From Epiperipatus broadwayi (taxonomy: Eukaryota > Onychophora > Udeonychophora > Euonychophora > Peripatidae): DNA of 64,000 nucleotides. This document shows, one piece after another, positions 10,354-23,099 of this stretch. Position numbers and translations under genes: made by a program. The stretch covers positions 1,149,001 through 1,213,000 of the forward strand of contig JAQFVV010000151.1 in the NCBI GenBank assembly GCA_028023455.1, read 5' to 3'. Each line of letters starts with the position of its first letter. The stretch's first letter is position 1. The notes beneath the pieces were generated by a model. It was given only the letters and a program-made list of their open reading frames with translations. It was not told the origin of the DNA and did not search any database.

Positions 10354-12312
10354 TTTTGCATATGAAGCATGTAGGCTTTACAAAGTGGTTTTATTTCTTT
10401 TAATTTATCTGAATGCATTTTCAGTGATGAGTACCATAATTATATATATATAATAAGAAGGAAAGGGGTTATTTTTTTGTAGTCTTCATTACCTATTTCC
10501 GTTGATGTGTCTTGTAAGAGTATGGGTCACAACTTATTAAAAACAGAGAGTTTGAAACAAAACATGCTTAATTAAAAGTATAACTAATCTATTAGCACTC
10601 TTTGTTATGTAAAAACAAATTATAACATTAATTATAAGTAGATTGTGACTTCGTCTTTTTTTTTTGTTATGTTAAAACTATTGACTACAAAATAAAAATA
10701 ATTGATACTCAATTGACCAAACTCCTGAACTTGGTATAAAGAATAACAAAGAAAGATGGCATTTAAATTAAATTATTAACATAATTTAAAAAAAAAAAAA
10801 TTATTAAAGAGACTAGAAATTAAAACTCTAAAACAATGGAAATGCATGCAGGATATATAACATGCTTGCAATACAGACTGATATTAAAAAAAACTGAATT
10901 GTTTTAATCAAGACATAAAGAGATAATTTGTTTTAAGCCATCAACACGCATTAAAATAATACTTAAAAATGGACTCATGTTCGATTTATAATTCGATTAT
11001 GTTATAAAAGAACCAATTATCTCCAAAAGCCATTAAAAAAGATTATAAAAGGAAAAGTTTATAAAGGTCAAAGGAGTAATATATTTCCATAGAAAGAACT
11101 TACATTAATAATCCCAACGAAATTAATTCATGTGAAATTTTATTACTTATTGACACAAGGCTTATAAGAAGAATTATTAGCTGGCTGAAGAAACCAAAAA
11201 AGATTACCCACCTTCTAATCTATAGCTGATAATATTAATTCTAATGAATATTAAGCAATACAGAAGGGTGTGGGGGTAGAGAACTTATTAAACATTGCAG
11301 ATGGGAGACTGCCAGTCATATGCCTATTAATAATTCAACTTTATAAGCTAATACAATCACCAGAAGACAGTATTCATAAGAAAGCAGCAGTAAACAGAGA
11401 AACATTGCCTATCCACTGGCAAGTCATCAACCAATTACCCAGAGGATGACCAGACAACAAATGGATTACTAACTCCCAAGATCCGGGAATTTTCCTAATC
11501 TATGTCATCTATGTACCCACATGCTAAATAATAGCTAACTACATGGACTAACAATTTCAATATTCAAATTATATATGTATAATGTGGAACACATTTTTCT
11601 TTGTTGTATAACTCTTTGTTATTATTTTTTATTACTATTGAAAGAATTGATGATCCAGCCTTATAATCATCAATCATAATTATATAAGAAAGGGGGTCTA
11701 TAGGTCAATCACTACAATTTTTAATTATAATAAAATCTAGATGCTGATCCCTAGACCTACCAACTAAAGGAGTGGATGACCAACTGGTGTTGAAGTGAGA
11801 TTTTATCTATAAAATAGTAAATGTTCACACTAGTACAGGACAATTTTATATTTTATTGTTGCTGTTTAAATTAACTTGATTATCATTATTTGTTATTCTG
11901 TATGACTGACAAAACCTTTTGTATGAATGGCTATTGCTATCCTAAACACGGTAATGTCAAGGGGGAACTTTATATATATCAAAAACGGCAGTCAGGAAAT
12001 CATGACACATTGCCAAAGATTAAGGTAGACAAATTAAAGCCAAGAAATAGAAGGATTGGTCATCAGGATAATCATATCAAATTAATCATGAACTATGTTG
12101 TAAAACTAAGTGAATGTTTAGAGAGGGTAGTGAATGACCATTCTAATGGGGTCAAAGGTTAGGGGATAATCACAATATTTTGTGAATCAAATGAAGGATG
12201 ATCTGACCTACCCAAACATCAAATTGATTTGTTATAAAGATTGCAAATAACCCATAATAGAATAAAGTTGTTAATGATTTATTTTATTTAATTAGAATTT
12301 GTGTATTTTTCC
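10354..12312. other. AT-rich intergenic sequence
   Basis: No recognised gene or repeat. The 90-residue plus frame at 11890-12162 is comparatively lysine- and histidine-rich and less biased than its surroundings, but has no known motif and no clear splice sites. It is left uncalled. Confidence 0.5.
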
Positions 12313-12630
12313 TCATTTATGCAACTTTCCATTGCCCATGCCATATCATTTATCTATCTTTCCATTAGCCAGGCCATATCATTTATCCAACTTTCCATTA
12401 CCCATGCCATATCCTTTATCCATCTTTCCATTAACCATGCCATATCATTTATCTATCTTTCCATTAGCCATGCCATATCATTTATCCAACTTTCCATTGT
12501 TCATGCCATATCATTTATCTATATTTCCATTTGGCATGTCATATCATTTATCCCACTTTCCCTTACCTATGCCATATCTTTTATCCATGCTATATCATTT
12601 ATCTAACTTTCTATTATCCATGCCATATTA
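12313..12630 (+). repeat. 33-bp minisatellite, about ten copies
   Basis: Unit of 33 bp, for example CATGCCATATCATTTATCTA plus TCTTTCCATTAGC, repeated with point changes across the interval; the last units are shortened. Because 33 is a multiple of three, two forward frames stay open as 11-residue repeats (MPYHLSIFPLA-like and AISFIYLSISH-like). Nothing suggests that either is translated. Confidence 0.9.
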
Positions 12631-14065
12631 TACATATAACAGATGCAAATATTTTTAGTTTATATCAAATTTATGATAACCATTACCCTAGCTTATTAGA
12701 ATCATGCATATAACTGCAGAGTTTGAATACCAAGGAGTAACAGTAATATGAAAACCCACAATGTCAAAGACCTAAAGAGAAACCATATGGTAATAATTAG
12801 AGTTTAACTCAGCATACTATAAAATGTGATACAGTCATACCTTGAAAACTTTAGGGCCTCAAACTCATTCCACGGCCCCAATGTATAAATAAAATGAGTG
12901 GTACAAATAGCCATTATATTCTGTTCAATTCCAATTAATGACCAATTATTGGTGCAAGATAGTGTTCAATTGCATCATTAGGAATCTGGTCTCATACATA
13001 ATAGACCATTCCATTGCAAATGGCGCAGTTAATTGTCAAAGCATGAACTCAGATGGATGTCATATCCATTTTGTTACAATATGTTGCACATTAAAAATCA
13101 AATGATATATAGATCCATTTCTAAATTTGTCTTCCAGATGAAGTGGGGCCTTAAAAAATGAATGGTCAGTTGTTCATATAGCAGCTTGGCATTCAAGTAT
13201 TAAAATGAGGACTTCAACATGTATTTCAAATGGCCCAACTGAGAATTCTTTTGTTATTCTTCTAAAATGAAAATTAATCCAGAATTTTTTAGTTCTTGAT
13301 TCCACAATTATGCGCTAAGCCACATAGGGCAGAAGTGTTTTTAATTTGTTCCTTCCAGAATTTATCTGAACAGTTATTTGTAATGTGAATATCATCACCA
13401 GTTATAGCAGCCACTTGCCAATAAGTATAGCCATACATAAGTATAGTGTATAATAATACCCTAGAGATGATTTTGTGATGGTTAAACAAACCAATCTGTG
13501 AACCACAAATACAACCACATATAAAACATGGGAATCAATTATTCTGATGTTATTGTGATAAAGCCTTTTAATTTCTCTGTAGAAAACTTTTCTTTTTAAG
13601 AGATTTCAATGCTATCTCTAATTGTAGATCCGCATTGTGTTCTATCATCAGCGATATCTGCTCAATGAAAGCAATCGATGCTGCACATCTCTACAAAGAA
13701 TTTGGGATAATCTTTATAGCATACACACATCTGCCTTTCTCATGAAAACCACACTCAAGTTCACTATACTCTTTTAAAAAGGTTCGTATTATTCATCTGC
13801 TTCACATGTCCAATCTAATGAAAACATGACTTTACGATAGTAGACTCTATAGAATCGCATTCAGCAAACTGAAGAACATATTGAACGGTTTTATGTCATG
13901 CCTCATATTTTTTAAAATTTTATTAGAGATACCTTTAAATAAAATTTGTTTTTGTTTTTTTATGTTACGTTGATAGGCACTAGAAATATTAATTTCATAT
14001 AATAAATTTAGTTGCAATAATTATTAGAGAAATAAAAAATTGGATAGCTTTACTGCTCGAAAGAT
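12631..14065. other. AT-rich intergenic sequence
   Basis: No gene, RNA or repeat was recognised. The 66-residue minus frame at 13289-13489 has no domain. Confidence 0.5.
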
Positions 14066-14160
14066 TAGAGTACAGGAAGTGCCAGAACTGGTATCGATCC
14101 GAGGACCCTACATTCCAGAATCTGACACTCTACTACTGCACCTAACCACTACAACTGAGA
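14066..14160 (-). mobile_element. tRNA-derived SINE fragment (family S2)
   Basis: On the reverse strand a tRNA-like order is seen: A-box-like TAGTGGTTAGGTGCAG, an anticodon-arm region with AGAGTGTCAGATTCTGG, and a B-box GGATCGATACC at about 14100-14090. It does not fold into a functional tRNA (no proper acceptor stem). Related S2 units occur elsewhere in the window. Confidence 0.65.
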
Positions 14161-14280
14161 TGAAATTACCCCATCTTTTTAATTATTAAAAGCAGTGACA
14201 CCTTAGAGCTTATGCTGCACCCCAATGTTTAAGTACACCATTATACTTAAAAAAAAAACTATCAAGATATGTAATATATA

Positions 14281-14660
14281 GGGTATATGAACACAGACTT
14301 TCACACCACCCTATCTCATATCACTGCTACACTTGAACACATATATGTCGAAAAGATAAATAATGACTAATATACGTATTTCATGCTAAACCAGCAATCA
14401 TTAGTTGCTCCAGATTATCATCTCCACACATATATGCAAGAAGTGCACAGATATATATTAAGATAGCCAGTCTTCATACTTTAATAGACAGACTTCAATC
14501 CACTCCACACTCCAACTCTTTAACTGTCCATCCAATTGACAATCTGATGATGGAACGCTCAAAGCCCACCCTGAGGCCAAGATTCTTGTCACACCTATGT
14601 TGACCTAAAGTCAATCTGACCTCTCATGTACAGGACAATCCATATAATACATATACAAAG
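14281..14660 (-). mobile_element. Family H1 repeat, single minus-strand copy
   Basis: Contains the H1 order on the reverse strand: a tail block ending GAGAGGTCAGATTGAC, the 'GACTGGCTATCTTAATATA' segment, the hammerhead region and the TATGAGATAGGGTGG block. The B-box end is degraded. No TSD was found. Confidence 0.7.
14356..14421 (-). ncRNA. Hammerhead ribozyme relic, family H1
   Basis: The minus strand reads GATAATCTGGAGCAA, then CUAAUGA (G5 of the core changed to A), stem II UUGCU/AGCAU (four of five pairs), GAAA, UACGUAUA, and a stem I 3' strand with mismatches. Loss of the invariant G should abolish activity. Confidence 0.7.
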
Positions 14661-15730
14661 AATGGGCAGACATCTCTACAATGTAATAACTGAAATACAG
14701 ACTTATTATATACCTGCATCATATATAATTGGCTCATATTCATTATTTACTTATGTGTGCTTTTCATATTCATATGTAGAAAGATAAATAAATTTGATAA
14801 AACCTTAATCCTGCTTGTCTTATAAAAAGCATTTTTATAAAGAAAAAATAAATAATCTCTAAAATATGACATTAAGTATAGATAACATTCACAGAAAATG
14901 ACAGGAAAGATCCAAGTACTTAAGACAAACAGCAGGACATTAAAAGCAAATCTAATTCATTAATTCCAGGTGAAATGAATCATTTACTATCCGGTCATTA
15001 CAGCTTTCAGTAAATGCATCACCTGAGGTTACTTTCAGTTCAGAAGAAAATTGGGTTTTCCTCGAGAAATACAGGAATATTTTACATCAATTAAAAAATA
15101 GAGAAATGTTTTAGTATCCTTAATTTATATATATATATATTTAATCCAAACAAAATTTCAGTAAGAAAGAGTCCAAGAATTTCAAATAAATAAATATCAA
15201 AATATCACTTAACAATCGTTAAAGAATATTAATTGCATAAAATTAAGTAGTTCAAATTCCCAAATAATTTCAATTCTTTAATTATCTAATAATAAATAAT
15301 TAAGCTTTTTTTTTCTTCTAAATAAATATTAATTAATACTAATGAATCTAGGCTAACAATTAATCTAATTTTAGTTCAGTATTTAATAGGTCTACACAAT
15401 TATAATAAGTTGCAACATAATAGTGAGAAATAATATAGTCTCATATTCATATTAATTATTATACAGCTATTTGAAGAAAATTGTGAGAATATCGGAGACA
15501 TCTTTATTAATATAGTGAAAGATCATTTCGGTCAAGAATAGCAGCTGTTCAAATAGGCTATAACTAATCATGACGTCAAATACTATGGATATTCAATTAT
15601 TGCAACTCATAAGATTGATACTACTTTTTATTTAATGTATTGGAGTACGATTGTAGAATTTTCTTACCAATCAATCCTGGCTATTTATGTTGCTGTATGA
15701 ACCATCCTCATTTTCATAACACATATTTTT
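14661..15730. other. AT-rich sequence, no feature seen
   Basis: Short (TA)n runs only (for example about 15127-15142). Confidence 0.5.
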
Positions 15731-15820
15731 GTTTTTATATATAGAGCTCGCAAATAAGCTCTTAACAAGTTTTTTGTTTTTATATATAGAGCTCGCAAAT
15801 AAGCTCTTAACAAGTTTGCA
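15731..15820 (+). repeat. 45-bp tandem duplication in an H3 repeat
   Basis: Two adjacent near-identical copies of a 45-bp segment that includes ATATATAGAGCTCGCAAATA and AGCTCTTAACAAG. The duplication lies in the H3 repeat whose hammerhead-like part follows at 15831. It is probably a recent slip or unequal-exchange event. Confidence 0.85.
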
Positions 15821-15830
15821 GAATATCCCC

Positions 15831-15871
15831 AACCCAGACCGGTTTCTACTACTGGTGTCCTCAGTGAGGTG
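15831..15871 (-). ncRNA. Hammerhead-like motif, family H3
   Basis: The minus strand reads CACCUCA, CUGAGGA (fits CUGANGA), an 11-nt stem II region (only two convincing pairs), GAAAC, CG, GUC, UGGGUU. Stem I pairs CUCA with UGGG. The order and spacing GAAAC-NN-GUC-UGGG are the same as in family H2, but the weak stem II makes this a likely relic. Confidence 0.5.
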
Positions 15872-16069
15872 CTAGGATATTCCAAGCATTAGATTAAAAA
15901 TACCAGGACAAGCCCATCTAATGTATAACTATTACATAGAAAATCTGAAATTTTCAGACATCCATATGTCTTCCAATCCAGCTATCTAACTTAAATCTAA
16001 GTTCAGATACACCATATATTAATAGATTTAATAATATAAAATCGCCAAAGCCATAATAGCAAAAAAAAA

Positions 16070-16335
16070 ATCTAGTCAGATGTTACATGACCTAATTTAA
16101 TAAGCTTGTATTACAGATGTTATATATAGAGCTCGCAAATAAGCTCTTAAGAAGCTTTGCAGAATTACCCCAACCCCAGACTGGTTTCTGCTACTCACTG
16201 AGGATGCCATAGCAAAAAATGATCTGGGGTTGAGGATATTCTGCAAAGTTTCTTATGAGTTTATTTGCGAGTTCTATATATAACATTTGTAATACAAGCT
16301 TATTAAATTAGGTCATGTGAAATCTGACTATTTTT
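16070..16335. mobile_element. Palindromic H3 element
   Basis: Both outer ends carry the H3 terminus (ACATGACCTAATTTAATAAG and its reverse complement). Both inner halves carry GAGCTCGCAAATAAGCTCTT-like and GCAGAATTACCCC-like blocks. The centre (about 16165-16230) keeps a minus-strand GAAAC-CA-GUC-UGGGG motif, but CUGANGA is scrambled. The palindrome extends to the T-run at 16330. No TSD was identified. Confidence 0.7.
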
Positions 16336-17242
16336 TTGTAATTTTATTTTTGTACATTTTATCTTTTTAAAAAAATGCTGCCTATCAAATGATTAGAAAT
16401 AAAAATACTTTGAATGATAATACCAACAACAGCAAAAGAAAAGGGTTGTGATCATGTTAGAATTTTTAAAAAAAAATGCACAAAGACATTTTACGCTTAA
16501 GAATGCATGTGTAATAGTTTGAAGGAAAAAGTTAGTTTCTTTATTCAGAGACATAAAACTTAAAGATTGTAAGAAAAATAAATAAAAATTGCGGTGGTGA
16601 TTTTGTGACATCACAGAATTAGTCATCTCATCAAAAAGCAAAATAGTGACTTTCATGCTGAAATTGCACGGACATATTTTATTCCTAAAAGACGTTATAG
16701 TGCAGCACTCAATATTCTGATTATAAGCTTAAAATATGCTTAATGAATGTACAGTATTTTATTTAATTTTCATCTGGTATGTTTAAGAGACAATTAGTAC
16801 TTCATTCATAACATATCCAAAGTAAAGATTTTCATTGTTAATGATTACAAAGGCAAGAAAAGAAAAAGGTCCATTCAGTACATGAATGTAAATCAACACA
16901 GTACTGTAAAAATAGCAAAGTCTTTCAGCATAAAATTTAAAATGTACAGTATGTACATTAGCCAAAATATTCAGTCAATTAATTTTGAAATAAAAATTTT
17001 CTGTCAAATCAAAACTGCTACCGCCACTAATCTAAAATATTTTCAGTAAAAAAAAGGGGGGAACAAAGTCAATAAAACGGTTTCAGATTTGTAGAATTAA
17101 TATCAAAAATTACTAATGTAAATTCAAAATAAACACTTACTGTGCTTCCTCAATTTATTTCATAATTCCTATCAGATATATAAAATTATGGAGACATTAT
17201 CGCATGTGTAAAAAAAAAAGCACGGAGAAAAAATATAAATTG
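16336..17242. other. AT-rich sequence with a segment shared with about 22210-22300
   Basis: The segment around 16975-17035 (ATCAAAACTGCTACC) resembles 22225-22285 (ATCGAAACTGCTATCC) over about 70 bp. This is an old dispersed repeat of unknown type. No gene was seen. Confidence 0.45.
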
Positions 17243-17442
17243 GGTACTTGTGCACTATTTTTGCAATACAGACAAGATATTGTGCCTTTTCACATTCATA
17301 TTAATGCACTGGTAACTTTATAACTTTATTTTGGTAACCATTTACAAAGTTATCAAACATTACAAAATTACCAGTGCATTGATACGAATGTGAAAAGGCA
17401 CAATAACTTGTCAATATTGCAGGAATAATACACAAGATGTAC
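17243..17442. repeat. Palindrome (foldback repeat)
   Basis: The arms centre on about 17340. The best-matched part is TTGTGCCTTTTCACATTC (17280-17297) against its inverse at 17386-17403, and TAATGCACTGGTAA against TTACCAGTGCATT. The pairing continues outward with mismatches. No hammerhead core and no TSD were found. It may be another foldback insertion of a different family. Confidence 0.65.
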
Positions 17443-17927
17443 ATTTTTAAAAAATGGGAAAAAAAATTACATGAAATATACATGTACTTCTATGAAATAT
17501 ACATGTATGCAGATGACACTTAATTCAATTAATTTCAAAAAATATGTAGAAATAGTTTTTAAAAGCCAAAACATTACATAGACACAGATAGCACTTACTG
17601 GCTATTAATAGAACATCTCATGTAGTTGAAGTAATAAAAAATTTAGAATTGTCTTCTTGCAGAAACAAGATGGAGATGTTTTGCTTGGAAATTTCCTTTC
17701 ACCCCCCCCACCCCCTGGAGCACGTGATTGTGCAGTACATGGTGGAAATGGAATTTTGCCATGCAATGTCAGTTTTCAAATCAACAAATGGCAATGTGTT
17801 TTATTTTTGTTTAAAGGGAAAGGACAACAACAGTAACACAATAAAAAAGAAAATAAAATTAATAACAAAGTCAATAAGCAAATAAAAAAATTGAGTAAAT
17901 TGCAGCACTTTGATGAGATGGGTTTTT

Positions 17928-18799
17928 TTACACTGGAGAAAAAATGTTCTTGGTGTCGTTTAATATGGCAAATAAGGCATTGTCATGTCTGTGTAATCTA
18001 TGCCACATATTATTCTGCCAGGTAGGAGTCCAGATGTTGCCTTGATGTGCTTTGCTGTTTATTTCCCCATTTGGAAGAGCCCCATAGGCATTTAATGTTT
18101 TGAGTGTGAACCCCAGTTTCAGGATTCATGAAGTTGTAGGTGTGGTTGACCCAATAATGGTCATAACCAGCAGCTGTTAGTTCCTCCATTTTGTATCCCT
18201 ACCAGCAATCGGAGTAGATTATCAAACCTTCTTTGACATTGTCTTTGATGGCTTCCATCAGAGTCACCACACTCCTAGCTTTATCCTGATGATAAAACTT
18301 CTCTATCTCTTGACATAACCCACCAAACATTCACTGTTCATGTAGAATTCTGTCTTGTTGCGATTTCCGTTTAGAAAACAGACTTTTGTCAATTTCGATT
18401 ATTTTGCCCGGCTCTCTGATTTTCAGCATCACTAGTTGAAGCATGGCAATGGTGCAAACTTCCCTCATATAGTTATTCCAGTCTATGGTTGTTTTGTTGA
18501 ATAAGCCAAGCTTGCTTTTGCCCCATTCAATAGAAGTTAATTTTTGAGCCCAATTACAAATGAAGTGGATGGCGGTTAGGAATGGTATCTTTGAATCTTC
18601 CATGCATGTTCTCTTACAAAGGGCTATTTTAGGGTTGCTATCTGAAACATTTCAAAGCCACTACTTATCAGACTTGTGTATATACATAGTTATAGTGTGA
18701 CCATTAGGACACATTTTTGACTGATGGAAGGGTGCCTTGCTCTTGAAAATAAACAATCATCTTCTTTTCACTACTCGGCAGCTTCCAAATTGTCATCAT
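17928..18799 (-). pseudogene. Merlin transposase M2, inactive
   Basis: The minus-strand start at 18799 reads MMTIWKLPSSEKK, then a frameshift and stops. An intact middle frame of 90 residues (18603-18331) contains GKIIEIDKSLFSKRK, with the first catalytic Asp. Downstream are IYSDCW (second Asp) followed by an in-frame TAG, then YDHYWVNHTYNFMNPETG and TQNIKCLWG, where the third catalytic Glu of NIE is Lys. It ends FSPV-stop at about 17928. The sequence is closer to M3 than to M1. Terminal repeats were not located, so the ends of the element are unknown. Confidence 0.85.
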
Positions 18800-19623
18800 T
18801 TCAACAAATAAATAAAAAGTACTAACAATGCAATAATAAGCAAACTGGAAATTCAAGAACTTTGAAAATAAAAAAAGTCCAAATGCAAAGAATGCAGAAG
18901 AACTAACTTGAAATTAAAGATGAGAAATTAATAATAAAAAATCACAATAAAAAACACAACTAATTTCAACAACAAACTTTTTAGACACAGAATTAAGTAA
19001 AAACAACAACTAATTTCTATTTTTAACAACAACGTTTTTAATGAGGCAAAAAATATTTTTATTGAAGCAGTCGGTGTCTAATCCTATCGAGCTTCATGCT
19101 TTGCCAGCTATAGTAACCTTCTGTTGGGCCCGCAATTCAGACCTCACGTATATATCTGCCTTTTTAGCACACTGCATGCACAATAATCAAAAGAAAAGCT
19201 ATAAAAATATTTAGTAAAAACCAAAACAGTAGTGTGCGTGATGCATATATATATATATATGAACGAAGCAGTGATTTAGTAATATTTATTGCTGAAAATA
19301 TATTATTTTTATATGTATATTTTAATTGGAATTAAAAAGGTTCGACATATTTTAGAATAGTTGCTTAGTGGAAGTAATCTATTCTCTTTATATAAGATTA
19401 TTTCTTGCTAATTAAAAGTCAAAATTATAATTAAAAGTATAATGAATCCTTTTGTTATTTTTTAGTAAATCTATACAAAATATAAAATATCTTAAAAGGT
19501 ATTTCGAACCTTATCTTTAAATTTTTTTTTACTAATTAAATATTTTACTAATTAGAATTAGGATTACAGGGATAGCTGCGGGGCAAGTGAAATCGCATTC
19601 TTGGGGGGGGGGGGATTAAAAAA
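18800..19623. other. AT-rich sequence, no gene seen
   Basis: Probably includes the 5' flank of Merlin M2. There is a (TA)n run at about 19247 and a 12-nt G-run at about 19603-19614, just before the TATA-like site. Confidence 0.5.
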
Positions 19624-19659
19624 TATATAAAAGAGCCCATAGAACAAAAGAAGTCAGTC
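19624..19659 (+). promoter_or_regulatory. Possible Pol II core promoter (TATA and initiator)
   Basis: TATATAAAAG (19624-19633) is followed about 20-25 nt later by TCAGTCA (19653-19659), a good animal initiator. The spacing is close to the usual 25-30 nt. A GC-richer segment starts about 70 nt downstream. It could equally be the promoter of a solo LTR; no PBS or LTR pair was found. Confidence 0.4.
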
Positions 19660-19950
19660 AGTTAGTAAATTCACAATTCAGTATTCAGTATTATTATCAG
19701 TAATTTTTCCAGAATAATTCAACTTTAAGAAGTCAGGACAAGTTTCGAGACATGATCTTTGAGTAGAAGAAGCAAGCCCTTTTCTCCGGACCTCTCAGAA
19801 AACTGCATGCTGCCATGTTCCGTCCATCTGACTGGCAGCACAAGATGACCGTCCGAGTGCTGACCCAACTGCTGATTGCCATACCTGCCTGCAAATTTGA
19901 AAGCACTAGAAGAAGTGATCTATCTTTGTGCATTCACAAAAGCTCTTGAG
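19654..19950 (+). other. Possible first exon or LTR R-U5 segment
   Basis: The GC-richer block at 19720-19960 stands out from its AT-rich surroundings. The plus frame from ATG 19815 gives 44 residues (MFRPSDWQHKMTVRVLTQLL and so on) with an internal hydrophobic run, ending at TGA 19947. Immediately after, GAG|GTAACC at 19948-19956 is a strong splice-donor-like site. This fits a 5'-UTR or first exon, or a retroelement leader. Product unknown. Confidence 0.3.
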
Positions 19951-19956
19951 GTAACC

Positions 19957-22900
19957 TCATACCATGTGAAGCTGCCTTTAATTTAAATCCCTTTTATAAT
20001 TTCCAATAAGATGTAGTTAAGCCTTTGTACTTTAATTCGCATATTAATTTATAAGTTTCTGTTAAGTATGCTCTTAAACTCTCTCTCTCTCTCTCTCTTT
20101 AATCGCTTACTAGTATAATGTAATTCTAACTATGCCCTTTCACGCTTAATTTTTATATAGCTTTGTGCGGCTCCATTAAATATTTGACTTATTTTGTTTT
20201 ATGTATATATATAATTTATTTTCTTTAATATGTCAATACTACCCAAACTCGCGAGTCTGAAAAAAAAAAAGGGAATAATTGTTTAATTTGGAAGGAAGCA
20301 GGGGCTTCATCTAAAATCTATCAACAAAGTTTTGTTTATTTTAAATAGAAATCGCTCGCTACTTTGGTTTTATTTTAAATCCATTATTCTTGGATTTTAA
20401 TTAAAATCTTTTACTGTGGATGAATGCTGCTAAATTTATTGCTTTGAATTTGTCTTTAAAATTTCATTTTTAAAAGATTGATAACTTTGTAATTAGGACC
20501 ATCCCTTCTTGCTGTTGCCTGAAGTGTTAATCCTAGCAGTTAATATGTATATGAGAATTGAAATTATATAAATTTTGCTAGTTTGATGTTATAAGTAAAA
20601 AGAGTTATTATTCATTATAATTTGTTAAATGACTCATGATTAAAACAGATCATTGTGCAGAGATTAGACTATTTCCATGCTTTAAAATAATGTCTACTGA
20701 TTATATTCATGTCTAATAATGTTGCTGTCATATATTTTCTTATGATATTTTTTCTTTTCCATTTCGTTGTCATGTGGGAACTTTAGAAATCCGAAGCTAC
20801 CTACGTATCTTTCTTCGAATCATTCATATGCTACTTTCTGTGGAACACAAGGTGTGAGGTTTTGATTGTGCTGGGAAGTCTGTATAACCAGCTCTGGGCA
20901 TTCAAACTCAACCTCTCTAATTCAGTATAGTTCCGCCAAAATGAGCGGACATACCAACCCTAAGTCAGTTTCAAATATTTTAAAATAAAATATCCAAAAT
21001 TGCCATGATAGCCATATTTCTTTATTGTATGCTAGTACCATTACTCTTCTCATTAGTTTGCTCACCACCTATCTAACCTTAGTTAGTCACAATGATGTGT
21101 AGAACATAATGACTCATTTCATAAAATATGCAATCATTTCGTAAAATATGCAATCATGTTAATTATTCAATTTGTTGATTCAAACTGCTCTCGTTTAAAA
21201 TCGCTATCGATTCCCATAGATGTAAATCAATTTGTATTAATGATTGTATAACTTACTTAATCTCTTAAATGTAACACATTGTTTGTTCCTTAAGTATACG
21301 TTCCAAAGACGTCTTTTCCAAACAATGCCAGTAAAACATATATAATAATTTTCATATTGTCGATAGATGATTAAATTTATGTCTTCTTGCCTGTTCACAA
21401 AATCGTTTACTACTAAATCACAAAGTACCCTTTATATCATTAATCATCCAAACCTATCACGATTTTTTATATTTGTTTTAAACATCCACAGCATTATATC
21501 TGTAAACATCTTTAAATGGGCATATTAACCCCGCACAAGCTATAACACACTCCATAAAATTATATCAATTAAATAATTAATGTAATGGGGATTTTATAAA
21601 AACAAATCCCAAGTTTCGTGAGTAGACAACTTCACCCCATGCATGAAACAATATTGTAACATATATCTGCGTTTGTTTAAAAGTCTATTAAATATCTATA
21701 TTTCATGTAAATCCTGATTTTTGAATTATTATTTTCTTCTAATTAATATTTAGAATTATTTTCTTTAGCTAATAGCTTAGCATTAATAAAAATAACTGTA
21801 ATAAATGTAATTCCCGAGCTACTTGTCTCTATCATCATCATCAGTCCGATCTTATGCTCTACCACTATGTTTTCAGGCCTGGATTTAAATAATTATGCTG
21901 TATCATTATGACTGTCATTCATTGGGTCAGAGACTCGAAGAATACACAAATAGGTTAGAATCAGAGACTGCTCCTGACCTGTGTATCTCGAACATGATCG
22001 GATTCGAGGTACTTTTGCTTGGATTTTGAGTTTTGTTGAGTGAGCAGATGGTTTCGACCGGTACATTATACACCCACAGAATTCAATACGATACACAACA
22101 AAAATCTCCAAATGGTGGCAATAGTACCACAAATTGCATTCAGAATAAAACTAAAAATAATTTTTGGTTATATGTACTATTAATATTAAATTGTATACAG
22201 TATAAATATTAGTTAAAATTTCAGACAATCAATTTTGAATTAAAACCTTTACGAATACTAATCAAATCGAAACTGCTATCCATCGTATTTGGTATACTGT
22301 TTAAAGTCATCATAGCGCAACTAATATTTTAACTGAATATCTACAAAATACACAAGCATATACTTGATAAGTTATTTAACATAATATTCTGCATACAATA
22401 TTCTTGCTTAACAATGAGTTTTGGGGTAAAACAGTAATCTTTTTCTTGAGGAATAATTGTGGAAATGAATAGAGACAATTTAAACATCAAATGGTTACAT
22501 ACAGTCCTGTATTTAAGTGTAGGCACATGTTTGCAGTAGCATAACTACAAAAATTGGGCACAAAGGCAAGGTCTCAAATTAATAAACTCGTTCATTTTAT
22601 ATATTTCCTTGAATTCTTTTTTCAACTGTTTATCAAATTATTCCCAGAAAAGATTGGAAATTATAATTACTATTTTCACATTTATTGAAAAATCTTTATA
22701 TATTCATAAAAAATTGTCCCTCAAATGATATTACACTTAAGTCCTTAAGGATGTAACACCATCCACATTAGCATTATTAACTAAAGTAAAAATTTTAATA
22801 AGATAATTAAAGCTAATGTAACTAAATAGGGAGATGCTACGATACATTAAGTGGCAAATAAAGGCAAAATATTACTAAATATGATCAAGTGTTATTATAG

Positions 22901-23099
22901 TAATCAATTATCCAATTAGCTCAACCTACCTTTGGACAGAGAACTTATCATGCAAACACTACGTTGTGATGAAATTAAACCTGCATAAATAAATAGGTGA
23001 TAATGACAAATGTAACCTTGCCAAAATTTTGTATTTACGGATTTTCATTGAAATGGAAGGCTGAAGAGTTGTGGGTTGGAGTAGTTTGAAACCTGTCCA
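19957..23099. other. AT-rich intergenic or intronic sequence
   Basis: Includes a (CT)n microsatellite at about 20081-20098. The ORFs at 21893-22132 and 22341-22526 (minus) have no recognisable domain. No other feature seen. Confidence 0.5.
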
